Of a DNA stretch of 64,000 bases, positions 1 through 11,689 are shown piece after piece; the stretch's first letter is position 1, and every line of letters begins with the position of its first letter. The position numbers and the translations under genes are program-made. The stretch comes from Trema orientale. Its lineage: Eukaryota; Streptophyta; Magnoliopsida; Rosales; Cannabaceae. Location of the stretch: contig JXTC01000043.1 in the NCBI GenBank assembly GCA_002914845.1, positions 317,928 to 381,927 of the forward strand, given 5' to 3'. The notes below the pieces were generated by a model. It saw nothing but the letters and a program-made list of their open reading frames with translations, had not been told where the DNA came from and did no database searches.

Positions 1-719
1 ATGATCCTGTATATGATATGTGCATGTAATATGATTATGAAAATAGTTTTCATGTAAAAATTTTAAAACCTAAATCCGCTAATTATTCCGCTGCATTCAT
101 GATGTGATCATGTGTTTTTCATATTTTACATGCATGTATGAGTTTTGCCCTAAGTGTTAGGCAATTCCAGCATATAAAACTTATCATATAGCAAATTAGA
201 AACCTCTGAAAGCAATATTTTCGAGGATAAACTGAACTGAAACAATTTTTCAGTTAGGTAGGGTACTTCTTTGTTAGGGGAGAGGGGTGGAGGGAGAAGT
301 GAGAGATAGAGTAAGAACTATTAGCCAATTCTCTCTATCATCACCTCTAACATTCAAAAGAAAAAAAGAAAGGGAGGGAGCAATCTAGCCAACTAAGTGT
401 AAAGATGAACTTTGGAAGTACAGTGTGTGGGAGGTATTAACAAACTTATCAGATCAATTGGTGGCTTCCCAAACTCAAAAGCTGCATCAAGATAAGTCCC
501 TAAGGACATACCAACAAATATGTAACACAAAAACCACAAGAATACCTACACTATTTTCGGAAAAATAAAACACTAATCATTAATAGTACTACTTGTATGA
601 GAAAACTACTAGTTTTTGACTGGTTAAAACAGCAGCAACTATAACACTTCCAATGACGTGTATATTTGATGTAAACAAAGTGTTAATAACTTTGCTTTAG
701 CCGCTGAAATATGCCTTAA

Positions 720-3277
720 CAACGCATTTGCCACAACAGACTCGCCCAATGTCCTTCCAGGAGAGAGTACATTTGTAGAGTCACTCATCATCTGAAACAA
801 TAGAGTAAAAACTATAATATCGCCATGAAAATCATAAGTTCAATCATATCTGGTTGAAACAGAAATCATAAAATTATAGATTCTTCATAAGTACCAACAT
901 TTCTTATTGTAAAAATAAATATATTTACAATAGAATTAGCAAAATGTCAAATAATTCTACAAAAGTCATAAACCAGCATACAATCTATGTTTAAAAATTT
1001 TGTTCACAAATTCCACAGGTTTGATCAATAATCTTGTGTCATAAAAGCTCATTTCAAAATAATAAAGGCCATTAGAAGTTCATTAACAGATATTACAGAA
1101 CACACAACATCAAATAATTCTACGAAAGTCACAAACTAGCATACAGTTCATGTTTAAAAACTTAGTTCACAAATTCCACAGGTTTGATCAATAATCTTGT
1201 GTCATTAAAGTCTATTTCAAAATAAAGAAGGCCATTAGAGGTTCATTAACAGATGTTATATAACACACAAACATACACCCCAGCAGAGGCTACTAGCAGT
1301 TTATATTTCAACATTTAATTCGTGAGAAATACCGAGTATATGATACTGGATCAAGAGGCCCAATGTCACTGCTTTTGATAGTTTCTCAAAAGTTTCACAG
1401 TCAAAAACTTTACCATCAAATGGTGATTCATCAAATCCGTTTAAATAAAGTTTGCATACAGGTTCAGAAATAAAAACAAAAAATGAGGGAGAAATTAGAA
1501 ACTTTTCCAATCCCCTGTATGAAGAATTGAACCATTAGCATAGCAAAAATATCTTGAATAGGATCTAGATTGTATGGATCGAGTATAAAGTTATATCTTT
1601 TACAGATGAATAAAATAATTTATTCTTCACCAAAATATCTTGAATAGAATGGATAACAAAAGAAAGGTTTTATTTCAAATGGCCCGGCCATAAATTTCCT
1701 CTAAAGGTTTTATTTCAAATGGCCCGGCCATAAATTTCCTCTTTGTTCTGAACATAATAAGTCTCGATGAAACAATTTGTTCTAAACATATTAAGTCTCG
1801 ATGAAACAAAAATCCCGTTCAACTTTCGTCGCTTTTTGATAAGCTATTAAATGAAGAGATCATTGTGTGATTAATGAAAAAATGAATAACAAAGAAAAAA
1901 ATGGGGGGGAAGGGGGGCTTCATGGCCAAATGGTAAATGGAAAGAGGCATAAGAAACCTCAAAAATGGATGTACTTAATACTCAGAGTCAAGAGCTACCC
2001 TTGCAAGTATTGAACTCCATAAGAAAAACAAAACGAGTGAATACTTGCAAGTTATTACATACTCTAAAAATTATCAGTTTTGGTTATATTGCAGTTTATA
2101 AATAACATCATATATATTAAATTCTTTCAACAAGTACCTCCATGGTAAACGATGATGTAAATATTAGGGTGTGAATATACAAAGCTAGAATTACAGTAAA
2201 TTCAATAAAGTAATGGGTTTAGAATCAGTCATAATACTATTGAAAGAAACAGAAGAAATCATTACACGACAATATAGCAATGTGATCTGCATGACCATAT
2301 GTAATAACAACTGCTTCAATTTTGTGACTCCATCTTTTGATAAATGTTGTATCAGTATAATATTTTGGACTCCAAACTCATCATAAGTGAAAAACAAAAT
2401 AGACACTATTCAATTTTGGTGGCACAAGAATAAGGAAAAAAAATTCAATAACTTTTCAACAAAAAAGTTTTATTAGCAAATGAACAAAATGCATTTCACA
2501 TATTTTTCTCCCCAGAATCCTTCAAATATATGAAAAATGTATTGCTTCAATACTGATAAATTCTTCAATGCTGATTGCTGATATTATAGCTATATTTCTA
2601 GAGAAAAAAACATCCTTAACAAACTCATTTCTGATACTACAAGAACACATAATGATCACCAAGACTATTCTTCACATATTTTGAATAAAGAACCTCAAAA
2701 TGTCTTGTCATAAAGATCACCATATCCGCTGAAGAAAATTTTTAGCAACCCTCTAGAATAGAGTAAGATGCAGGGCTCCGTGCTGCAATACAAGAGAAAT
2801 AATATATAAGTAATAATTCTTTGCAATAATAATAATACAGAAAAATACCAAAAACCGAATCAAAGAAGTAAAATATATCACTGGAAACTGATCGCAGGAA
2901 AGTATCAAGTGAAACCGGAGTAGATCACCCACTTGAGTTACTGGACGCTGAGCAAAAATTTCATGCAATGTGACAGCAGACATATATAACCTTTTCGCTC
3001 TCTGAGTAACCAATGCCTGGTGAAACCTTGGTAGAATATCAAATAAAACCATACCATTTACAACACGTAACATTCCACCAGATACAATCGAAACTCTATG
3101 ATTCTGAACATAATTCCTATCTACTAAAAGAGTAGCTATTTCATGAAGAATATACAATCCATGAAAATCAGATGCAGAAAGTCGCTTCTGAAGATGAGGT
3201 TGATCGTTATATTGTCCTTCATCCTTAGGAGGAAAAATAACATCAAATGAAATTGCATGCTCCATATCATTACCCAC
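720..3277 (-). CDS. Unrecognised gene, possible 3' exons (partial)
   Basis: I do not recognise this protein. The best exon candidate is at about 2880-3277 on the minus strand and contains stretches such as [17 protein letters not shown] and [20 protein letters not shown], followed by possible GT donors. A second candidate, at about 640-795, follows a TTTCAG acceptor and reads [20 protein letters not shown] before a stop. Both are compositionally protein-like, unlike the AT-rich sequence around them. The upstream (right) end of the large exon reads [11 protein letters not shown] and is continuous with the acidic ENQN minisatellite of the neighbouring array, which suggests the array is an amplified 5' part of this gene. 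Exon linkage is inference. Decay into a pseudogene is possible, because an in-frame stop precedes the exon within the minisatellite. Confidence 0.3.
948..1273. repeat. 163-bp tandem duplication
   Basis: Two adjacent copies (948-1110 and 1111-1273) start at caaataattctac and share the segment ttcacaaattccacaggttt. They differ by scattered substitutions, so the duplication is not recent. It lies in the non-coding flank of the unrecognised gene. Confidence 0.85.
1663..1742. repeat. 40-bp perfect tandem duplication
   Basis: The 40-bp segment beginning aaaggttttatttcaaatgg occurs twice with no mismatch (1663-1702 and 1703-1742). A second short duplication around aagtctcgatgaaacaa follows at about 1745-1810. 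The lack of divergence indicates a young slippage or replication event. Confidence 0.9.
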
Positions 3278-3371
3278 ATTTTGACCCTCCTACTCCATAT
3301 TATCATCCATATTATGATTCTCATCATCGCCCACATTTTGATTCTCCTCCACATCATCACTCACATTATGA

Positions 3372-3775
3372 TGTAGAGCAAGAGAATCATAATGTGGGTA
3401 GTAATGTGGAAGAGAATCAAAATTTGAGTGATGATGTGGAGCAGGAAAATCAGAATATAGTCGATGACGTGGAACATGAGAATCAGAATGTGGGTGATGT
3501 GAAATTCTCCTGCTCTACATTATGATTCTCCTGCCCCATGTTATCTCCCATTATTCTCCTACTCCACATCATCGCCCACATTATGATTCTCTTGCTCCAT
3601 GTCATCACCCAAATTCTGATTCTTCTCATCCACGTCATCAACCAAATTTTGATTAATCTCCTCTACGTTATCACCTAAATTTTATGATTCTTTTGCTCTA
3701 TGTCTCGCCCACATTCTGATTCTCCTGCTCCACGTCATCAACCAAATTCTGATTCTCCTCCTCAAAATCAAGAAC
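3372..3775. repeat. Inverted acidic minisatellite, unit 1
   Basis: From about 3372 to 3505 the plus strand encodes DVEQENQN-type repeats. From about 3510 to 3775 the same repeat lies in the opposite orientation. The two arms could pair as a long imperfect hairpin. The same arrangement recurs at about 4961-5365, 6550-6950 and 8135-8535. Arms in different units differ by point changes and small indels. Confidence 0.75.
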
Positions 3776-4100
3776 ATGAGTCTGAGTCTGAATGAACACC
3801 ATCAGATCACTTATGATCACTATCAGACAACTCACCACTAAAACCATCATCACCACTAGAACCCTCCCCTTCTCCTCGGGTACAATACCCTCAGCACCTC
3901 CATCTGGCATCTTCAGGCACAAGACCTCCTCTCTCGGGCAAAATACCACCACCAGTACCTCCTCCATCTGACACAACACCATCATCACCATCAAATAACT
4001 CACCACCAAAATAAAAACTATCACCACCAAAACCCTCCACCATCGGGTAAGCCCCCCTCGGGTACAACACCCCTAACTTGTCCATAAGGCACAGCACTGC

Positions 4101-4650
4101 TAGAGATGTAAAGTGGGTCGGCCTGGCCCATATTTGACAAGCCCATATGGGCTTTGTATCATGCCTAGGCCCGGCCAGCTTAAAATATAAGCCTGCCCAG
4201 CCAATATTCTTATTAAGAAGCCCGGCACGGCCCACAAGCCTAGCCCACATTTTATGTGAGTCTAAGTAGGTCGTGCCTAAGTGGGCTATGTCCATACGGG
4301 CTGAATATGGGTCATATTGTGGGCCTAATTTTGTTGTTATTCTATATTTTAAAATATCAAATATGGGCCTAAAAACTCATTCATATTCTTTTAAAATTTG
4401 AATAAATTGAAAATAAACAAAAATTAGTAAATAAATAACATTTAAAGCATATAAATGAAAATATTTAATTAAAATTTTTTTAAATTTTAATTAAAAAATA
4501 TATTTAAAATTATATATAGAAGGACTAAATGTGGGCCTAATATAGGCTGATAGAAATGTGAGCCGTGCCGGACTGGGCCTGTTCGCCAATGACTAAGGCC
4601 CGACCCAGCCCCTACTATATATAACGGGCCGGCCCATATTGACATCTCTA
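4101..4650. mobile_element. hAT-like non-autonomous element, array copy 1
   Basis: The element has terminal inverted repeats: the left end begins tagagatgtaaagtgggtcg and the right end is ggcccatattgacatctcta. These match the plant hAT style of TAGAGATGTCAA followed by GGGCCGGCCC. It is flanked by agcactgc (4093-4100) and agtaccgc (4651-4658), a decayed 8-bp target duplication (6 of 8 match). It is 550 bp long with an AT-rich core and no coding capacity. Confidence 0.8.
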
Positions 4651-5687
4651 AGTACCGCCCTCAGAAACAATACCTCCTCCATCAAGCAAAACACCACCCC
4701 CAGCACCTCCTATCTCCAGCACAATACCACCAAAACCATCATATATTTCAACACCTCCATCTGGCACAACATCATCAACATTATATATATAAATAACACT
4801 GAGCCCATTCTGACCTCCAGGCCCACTACGACTGCCAGGACAATTTTGTCCGCCATATTCCTCAGGTCTAATCGTCAAAGAGACCACATTGTTCATCGAA
4901 AAAGAGAGATCATCTGACGCTCGTATAGATAAATTATGTGAACTAACTGAGAAATTTTAATGTAGAGCAGGAGAATCATAATGTGGGTGATGATGTGGAG
5001 GAGAATCAGAATTTGGGTGATGATATGGAGCAGGAGAATCAGAATATGGGCGATGATATGGAATATGAGAATTAGAATGTGGGTGATGTGAAATTCTCCT
5101 GTTCTACATTATGATTCTCCTTCTCTATATTATCGCCCATGATTCTCCTACTCCACGTCACCACCCAAAATCTGATTCTTCTCCTCTACGTCATCACCCA
5201 AACTCTGATTCTCTACCTCTGTGTCATCACCTGAATTTTACGATTCTTCTGCTCTATGTCTCACCCACATTCTGATTCTCCTGCTCCACGTCATCACCTA
5301 AATTCTAATTCTCCACCTCTATGTCATTACCCAAATTCTGATTCTCTTCCTCAAAATCAAGAACATGAGTCTGAGTCTAAATGAACACCATCAGACTACT
5401 CATCATCACTATCGGACAACTCACCACCAAAACTATCATCACCACTAGAACCCTCCCCTCCTTGGGTACAACACCCTCAGCACCTCCATCGGGCGTCTTC
5501 AGGCACAAAACCTCCTCCCTCGGGCAAAATACCACCACTAGTACCTCCTCCATCCGACACAACACCATCATCACCATCAAACAACTCACCACCAAAACTA
5601 AAACTATCACCACCAAAACCCTCCCCCCTCGGGTAAAGCCCCCCTCGGGTACAACACCCCTAACACCTCCATCAGGCACAACATCGC

Positions 5688-6237
5688 TGAAGATGTAAAG
5701 TGGGTCGGCCTGGCCTATATTTGATAAGCCCATATGGGCTTTGTATCCTGCCTAGGCCTGGCCCACTTAAAATTTAGGCCTGCCTAGCCAATATTTTTAT
5801 TAAGGAGCCCGGCACGGCCTACGAGCCTAACCCACATTTTATGCGGGCCTAAGCAGGTTGTGCCTAAGTGGGCTATGCCTATACAGGCTGAATATGGGTC
5901 ACAATGTGGGCCTAATTTTATTGTTATTCTATATTTTAAAATATCAAATATGGGCCTCAAAACTCATTTATATTCTTTTGAAATTTGAATAAATTGAAAA
6001 TAAAAAAAAATTAGTAAATAAATAACATTAAAAGTATATAAATGAAAATATTTAATTAAGATTTTTTTAAATTTTAATTAAGAAATATATTTAAAATTAT
6101 ATATAGAAGGACTTAATATGGGCCTAATATAGGCTGATAGAAATATAAGCCGTGCCGGACTAGGCCTGTGGGCCAGTGACTAAGGCCCGACCCAGCCCCT
6201 ACTATATATAACGGGCCGGCCCACATTGACATCTTTA
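5688..6237. mobile_element. hAT-like non-autonomous element, array copy 2
   Basis: Same element, same length (550 bp) and same position in the tandem unit as copy 1. The left terminus has mutated to tgaagatgt. The left flank is aacatcgc and the right flank (6238-6245) agtaccgc. The equivalent position shows it was copied with the unit rather than inserted independently. Confidence 0.75.
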
Positions 6238-7274
6238 AGTACCGCCTTCGGAGACAACACCTCCTCTATCAAGCAAAACACTATCCCCAGCACCTCCTCT
6301 CTCTAGCACAATACCACCAAAACCATCATATATTTCAGCACCTCCATCTGGCACAACACCATCAACATCATATATTTAAATAACACTGAGCCCATTCTGA
6401 CCGCTAGGCCCACTATGACTGCCAGGACAATTTTGTCCGCCATATTCCTCAGGTCCAATCGTCAACGAGACCACATTTTTCATCGAAAAAGAGAGATCAA
6501 CTGACGCTCTTATAGACAAATTCTGTGCACTAACTGAGAAATTTTGACGCAGGAAAATCATAATGTGGATGCTGATATGGAGGAGAATCAGAATTTTGGG
6601 TGATGATATGGAGTAGGAGAATCAAAATATGGGCAGTGATGCGGAACATGAGAATTAGAATGTGGGTGATGTGAAATTCTCCTGTTCTACATTTTGATTC
6701 TCCTTCTCTACATCATCGCCCATGATTCTCCTACTCCACGGCACCACCCAAAATCTGATTCTTCTCCTCTACGTCATCACCTAAATTCTGAATCTGCTCC
6801 TCTGCGTCATCACCCAAATTTTATGATTCTTCTGCTCTATGTCTCACCCACATTCTGATTCTCCTGCTCCACATCATCACCTAAATTCTAATTCTCCTCC
6901 TCTATGTCATCACCCAAATTCTGATTCTCCTCCTCAAAATCAAGAACATGAGTCTGAGTCTGAATGAACACCATCAGACCAGTCATCATCACTATCGGAC
7001 AAATCACCACTAAAACCATCATCACCACTAGAACCCTCCCCTCCTCCTCGAGTACAACACCCTCAGCACCTTCATCGGGTGTCTTCAGGCACAAGACCTC
7101 CTCCCTCGGGTAAAATACCACCACTAGTACCTCCTCCATCCGACACAACACCATCATCACCATCAAATAACTCACTACCAAAACCAAAACTATCAACCAC
7201 CAAAACCCTCCCCCCACGGGTAAAGCCCCCCTCGGGTACAACACCCCTAACACGTCCACCAGGCACAGCACCGC

Positions 7275-7824
7275 TAGAGATGTAAAGTGGGTCGACCTGG
7301 CCCATATTTTATAAGCCCATATGGGCTTTGTATCCTTCTTAAGCCCAGCCCGCTTAAAATACAGGCCTGTCCAACCAATATTTTAATTCAGGAGCCCGGC
7401 ACGGCCCATAAGCCTAGTCCACATTTTATACGGGCCTAAATAGGTTGTGCCTAAGTGGGCTATGCCTATACGGGCTGAATATGGGTTATAATGTGGGCCT
7501 AATTTTGTTGTTATTCTATATTTTAAAATATCAAATATGGGTCTAAAAACTCATTTATATTCTATTAAAATTTGAATAAATTGAAAATAAACAAAAATTA
7601 GTAAATAAATAACATTTAAAGCATATAAATGAAAATATTTAATTAAGATTTTTTTAAATTTTAATTAAGAAATATATTTAAAATTATTTATAGAAGGACT
7701 AAATGTGGGCCTAATATAGGCTGATAGAAATGTGAGCCGTACCTGACTGGGCCTGTGGGCCTATGACTAAGGCCCGACCCAGCCCCTACTATATATGACG
7801 GGCAGGCCCACATTGACATCTCTA
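7275..7824. mobile_element. hAT-like non-autonomous element, array copy 3
   Basis: A 550-bp copy with termini tagagatgtaaag and gacatctcta. The flanks agcaccgc (7267-7274) and agtaccac (7825-7832) are the decayed 8-bp target duplication. No protein-coding content. Confidence 0.8.
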
Positions 7825-8855
7825 AGTACCACCCTCGGAGACAACACCTCCTCTATTAAGCAAAACACCACCCCCAGCACCTCCTCTCTCCAGCACAATA
7901 CCACCAAAACCATCATATATTTCAACACCTCCATCTGGCACAACACCATCAACATCATATATTTAAATAACACTGAGCCCATTCTGACCGTCAGGCCCAC
8001 TACGACTGCCAGGACAATTTTGCCTGCCATATTCCTCAGGTCCAATCGTCAAAGAGACCACATTGTTCATCGAAAAAGAGAGATCACATGACGCTCTCAT
8101 AGATAAATTTTGTGCACTAACTAAGAAATTTTGACGTAGAGCAGGAGAATCATAATGTGGGTGATAATGTAGAGGAGAATCAGAATTTGGGTGATGATAT
8201 GGAGCAGGAGAATCAGAATATGGGCGATGATGTGGAACATGAGAATTAGAATGTGGGTGATGTGAAATTCTCCTGTTCTATATTATGATTCTCCTGCTCT
8301 ACATCATCGCCCATGATTCACCTACTCCACGTCATCACCCAAAATCTGATTCTTCTCCTCTACGTCATCACCCAAATTCTGATTCTCCTCCTCTGTGTTA
8401 TCACCTAAATTTTATGATTTTTCTGCTCTATGTCTCGCTTACATTCTGATTCTCTTGCTCCACGTCATCACCCAAATTCTAATTCTCCTCCTCTATGTCA
8501 TTACCCAAATTCTGATTCTCCTCTCAGAATCAAGAACATTCGTCTGAGTCTGAATGAACACCATCAGACCACTCATCATCACTATCAGACAACTCACCAC
8601 TAAAACCGTCATCACCACTAGAACCCTCCCCCTCCTCCTCGGGTACAACACCCCCAGCACTTCTATTGGGCATCTTCAGGCACAACACCTCCTCCCTCGA
8701 GCAAAACACCACCATTAGTACCTCCTTCCTCCGAAACAACACCGTCATCACCATCAAACAACTCACCACCAAAACCAAACCCATCAACCCTCCCTCCTCG
8801 GGTAAAGCCCCCTCAGGTACAATACCCCCAGCACGTCTATCAGGCACAGCACCGC

Positions 8856-9372
8856 TAGAGATGTAAAGTGGGTCAGCCCGGCCTACATTTGATAAGCCCA
8901 TATGGGCTTTGTACCGTGCCTAGGCCCGGCCCGGCCCGGCCCATATTCTTACTAAGGAGCCCGGTACAACCTACAGGGCTAGCCCACATTTTATGCGGGC
9001 CTAAGTGGGCTGTGCCTATGCGAGCTGAATATGAGTCATAATGTAGGCCTAATTTTGTTGTTATTCTATGCTTTAAAATATAAATATGGGCCTAAAATTT
9101 CATTCATATTCTTTTTAAATTTGATAAATTGAAAATAAACAAAAATTAGTAAATAAATAACATTAAAAGCATATAAATAAAAATATTTAATTAAGATTTT
9201 TTTTAATTTTAATTAAGAAACATATTTAAAATTATATATAAAAAGACTAAATATGAGCCTAATACGGGCCGATAGAAATGTGGGCCATGCTAGGCTGGGC
9301 CTGTGGTCCTATGACTAAGGCCCGACCCGGCCCCTACTATATGTAATGACCCGGCCCACATTAACATCTCTA
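8856..9372. mobile_element. hAT-like non-autonomous element, array copy 4
   Basis: A 517-bp copy that is shorter than the others because of internal deletions in its GC-rich left part. Termini are tagagatgtaaag and aacatctcta. The flanks are agcaccgc (8848-8855) and agcaccat (9373-9380). Confidence 0.78.
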
Positions 9373-9719
9373 AGCACCATCCTCGGGGACAACACCTCCT
9401 CCCACCACCCTTAGCATCTCCTCCCAGCACAACACCATCAAAACCATTATATATTTCAACACCTCCCTCTGACACAACACCATCAACATCATATATTTAA
9501 ATAATACCAAGCCCATTTTGACCGCTAGGCCCACTATGACTGCCAGGACAATTTTGCCCGCCATATTCCTCAGGTCCAATCATCAAAGAGGCCACATTGG
9601 TCATCGAAAAAGAGAGATCACGTGACGCTCTTATAGACAAATTCTGTGCACTAACTGAGACATTTTGACACAACGTAAAGGAAATATTACGTGTCATCCT
9701 AAAAAACCAAACCAAAAAA

Positions 9720-10030
9720 CTAAGATAAAGAAAACAAAATGGAATAGGTCTAGAGTAGAAACAAACTTAAAAAAATTACACGAAGATATGAAAGTGCGAG
9801 AAGGGCGAGGCCTTCGAAAAGATTTGATTTTGAAGGGGAGTGAGAGGGAGAGAAACACGGTTGAAGGGGAATAAGATAAAGAAAATAAAATGAAATGAAA
9901 TAGAATAGAATATAAATTCGAATCTAGAAAGAAAAGAACTTAAGAAAATTACCTGAAGATATGAAAATCCGAGAAAGGGTGAGACCTTCGAAGAGGTTTG
10001 ATTTGGAAGAGGCTTAAGATTTTGGTTTTG
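9720..10030 (-). repeat. ~160-bp tandem duplication with splice-donor-like motif
   Basis: Two diverged copies (about 9720-9875 and 9880-10030) share agataaagaaaa, gaagatatgaaa and ccttcgaa(a/g)aggtttgattt. Read on the minus strand, each ends in TATCTTC(A/G) followed by a GTAATTTT-like donor, as expected of a duplicated 5' untranslated exon. This could be the transcription start region of the gene that gave rise to the array. That role is inference. Confidence 0.45.
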
Positions 10031-10053
10031 AATAGGACTGAGCATGGGAGAAG

Positions 10054-10375
10054 TGTCACGGGGTTAATTTTTCACCACAAACTTTTCCCTATGATGGCAC
10101 TAAGCACCACTCTTAGTCAGCTAATAACACACCAATAGCACACATAAAATTGAGTCTAAGTGTTTGCCTCACACATACGGCAGTGCTTGCCTCACACACT
10201 TACGGACTATGCAACAAGTAATGAATGCACAAGCCAACATACGGGAACTCTTCCCAACCTTTCATTAATTTCATAAAATAGTACAAGGAAACATGCAGGA
10301 CATCACAACCTGATGACTTTGCTCAATCAATCACGTATAAATAAGTATGCATGTAAGCAAGCATGGCAGTTAACA
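10054..10375 (-). repeat. 3' LTR of the Ty3/gypsy element
   Basis: On the minus strand this segment begins TGTTAACTGCC and ends CCCCGTGACA, giving the usual TG...CA ends over 322 bp. It directly adjoins the reverse-transcriptase reading frame. No second copy was found in the window. Confidence 0.6.
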
Positions 10376-10377
10376 CC

Positions 10378-11196
10378 CTCAACAATGGCCTTGATTTTCT
10401 TCTCATCCATTCAGATCTGCCCTCTACTAATCCAATGTCCCAAGAATTTCATCTCTTGGTAACAAAACTCGCATTTCTCTTTTTTAACATATAATTTGTA
10501 TTCCCTCAACTTAGAGAAGACCTCCCTCAAATGCCATAAGTAATCATCCAATGACTCACTATAAATGACAATATTATTCAGATATACAACCACAAATTGA
10601 TCTAGGAACTCAAACAATACATCATTCATCAAATTGTAAAAAGTGGTAGGAGCATTGGTCAAGCCAAATGGCATGATCAGAAACTCATATGACCCATACC
10701 TTGTCACACAAGCAGTTTTTGCTTCGTCTCCTGCTGCAATCCTTACTTGCTAATAACCGGACCGTAGGTCGAATTTTGTGAAATAGGAAGTTTTGGACAA
10801 CCTATCGAACAAATTAGTAGCATTAGGTATCGGATATTTATTCTTCACTGTGACTTTGTTCAGGGCCCGATAATCAATACACATCCATATGGACCCATCC
10901 TGCTTCCTTTGAAACAAAATATGAGCACCGTAAGGAGCCTTGGATCGCTGAATCAGTCCCGCATTCAGCAACTCATCCAACTATTTCCATAATTCCACCA
11001 ATTCTGATGGAGCCATTCTGTAAGGAGCCTTAACCGGAGGCCGAGTCCTTAGTTCCAACTCGATTCTACAATCAATCGCCGTCCTTGGCGGGAGTTCTTT
11101 GGGTAGTTTGGGTGGTATTGTGTCAGCAAACTCATCCAACAGATCCGCTACACAATCAAGCACTTTCTCGAATTGTTTTGGTTTTACTTCGATCAA
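10378..11196 (-). pseudogene. Reverse transcriptase pseudogene, Ty3/gypsy
   Basis: A single minus-strand frame carries RT hallmarks in order: RMAPSELVELWK, GLIQRSKAPYGA, CIDYRALNKVTVKNKYPIP, YFTKFDLRSGY, YGSYEFLIMPFGLTNAP and VVYLNNIVIYS. Two in-frame stops interrupt it, one after ELWK and one after LRSGY. The catalytic YxDD box reads YLNN, so both metal-binding aspartates are replaced by asparagine. These changes are consistent with G-to-A decay. The frame runs to the LTR edge where RNase H should start. The enzyme would be inactive. Confidence 0.9.
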
Positions 11197-11249
11197 CGCA
11201 GCAACATATGCCTGCTCACCTCTCTTTACTCCTGCTTTGAATTATTTGG

Positions 11250-11625
11250 CAGATTACAATTCAATCTCTTTGGATCTCTCAACATCTGTACCTTTGGGCA
11301 CCGCATGCACGAAGCAAGGGCTCCATTCATCACTAATCATGATTCCTTTGAGGTGTGGCACAACAAATGCTTTGGCCACCCCTAGAAACTCAATGCCAAG
11401 TATTAAATCGAAAACATCAAGAAGCACCACCATAAAGTTGCACTCCACCTGTCAAGTGCCAACTTTCAAGCTACTCACTGCTGAACCATGGACAGGCATA
11501 GCATCCGAATTCATAGCTTTCAGCCTTGTTGAATTCTTCATAATGACCAACCCCAACTGATCAACAACACGCCGTGACATAAAATTATTTGTGGCACTCG
11601 TGTCTATCATGGCCGTCACTTTCCT
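11250..11625 (-). pseudogene. Retroviral-type aspartic protease remnant
   Basis: The minus strand reads MIDTSATNNFM, an aspartic protease active-site region with DTSA in place of the common DTGA, followed by VVDQLGLVIMKNSTRLKAM. Further on come VVLLDVFDLILGIEFLGVAK and GIMISDEWSPCFVHAV, matching the C-terminal protease part of plant Ty3/gypsy polyproteins. A stop interrupts the frame between the two parts. Confidence 0.75.
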
Positions 11626-11689
11626 GTCATTTATTCAAGCCGTCACGTACATGAAACCCTTGAAGTGAGTTTATTTCTCCATTGTAATT

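Larger units (their letters stand above)
3372..9667. repeat. Four-copy tandem array of a ~1.59-kb unit
   Basis: Units start at about 3372, 4961, 6546 and 8135, so the period is near 1587 bp. On the plus strand each unit contains, in order: a short acidic minisatellite (gatgtggagcaggagaatca type); the same minisatellite inverted; a linker that on the minus strand reads SDSDDEWSDGVHSDSD; a Gly/Pro/Asp-rich minisatellite (minus-strand VVPDGGG, VVPEGG); a hAT-like element of about 550 bp; more of the Gly-rich minisatellite; and a segment whose minus strand reads IGPEEYGGQNCPGSHSGP. Several minus-strand open stretches exist, but frames shift between sub-blocks and stops interrupt them, so an intact protein is not supported. 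The array probably arose from the 5' part of the unrecognised gene to its left. Confidence 0.85.

Noticed and set aside
3136-3360. Met/Trp/Ile-rich minus-strand frame (MMMWRRIKMW...)
   Set aside because: An out-of-frame reading of the ENQN minisatellite.
3372-9667. Array considered as CRISPR-like or as an intact repeat protein gene
   Set aside because: Repeats are head-to-tail kilobase units with inverted minisatellites and transposons in a plant genome, with frameshifts between blocks. There are no short direct repeats with unique spacers.
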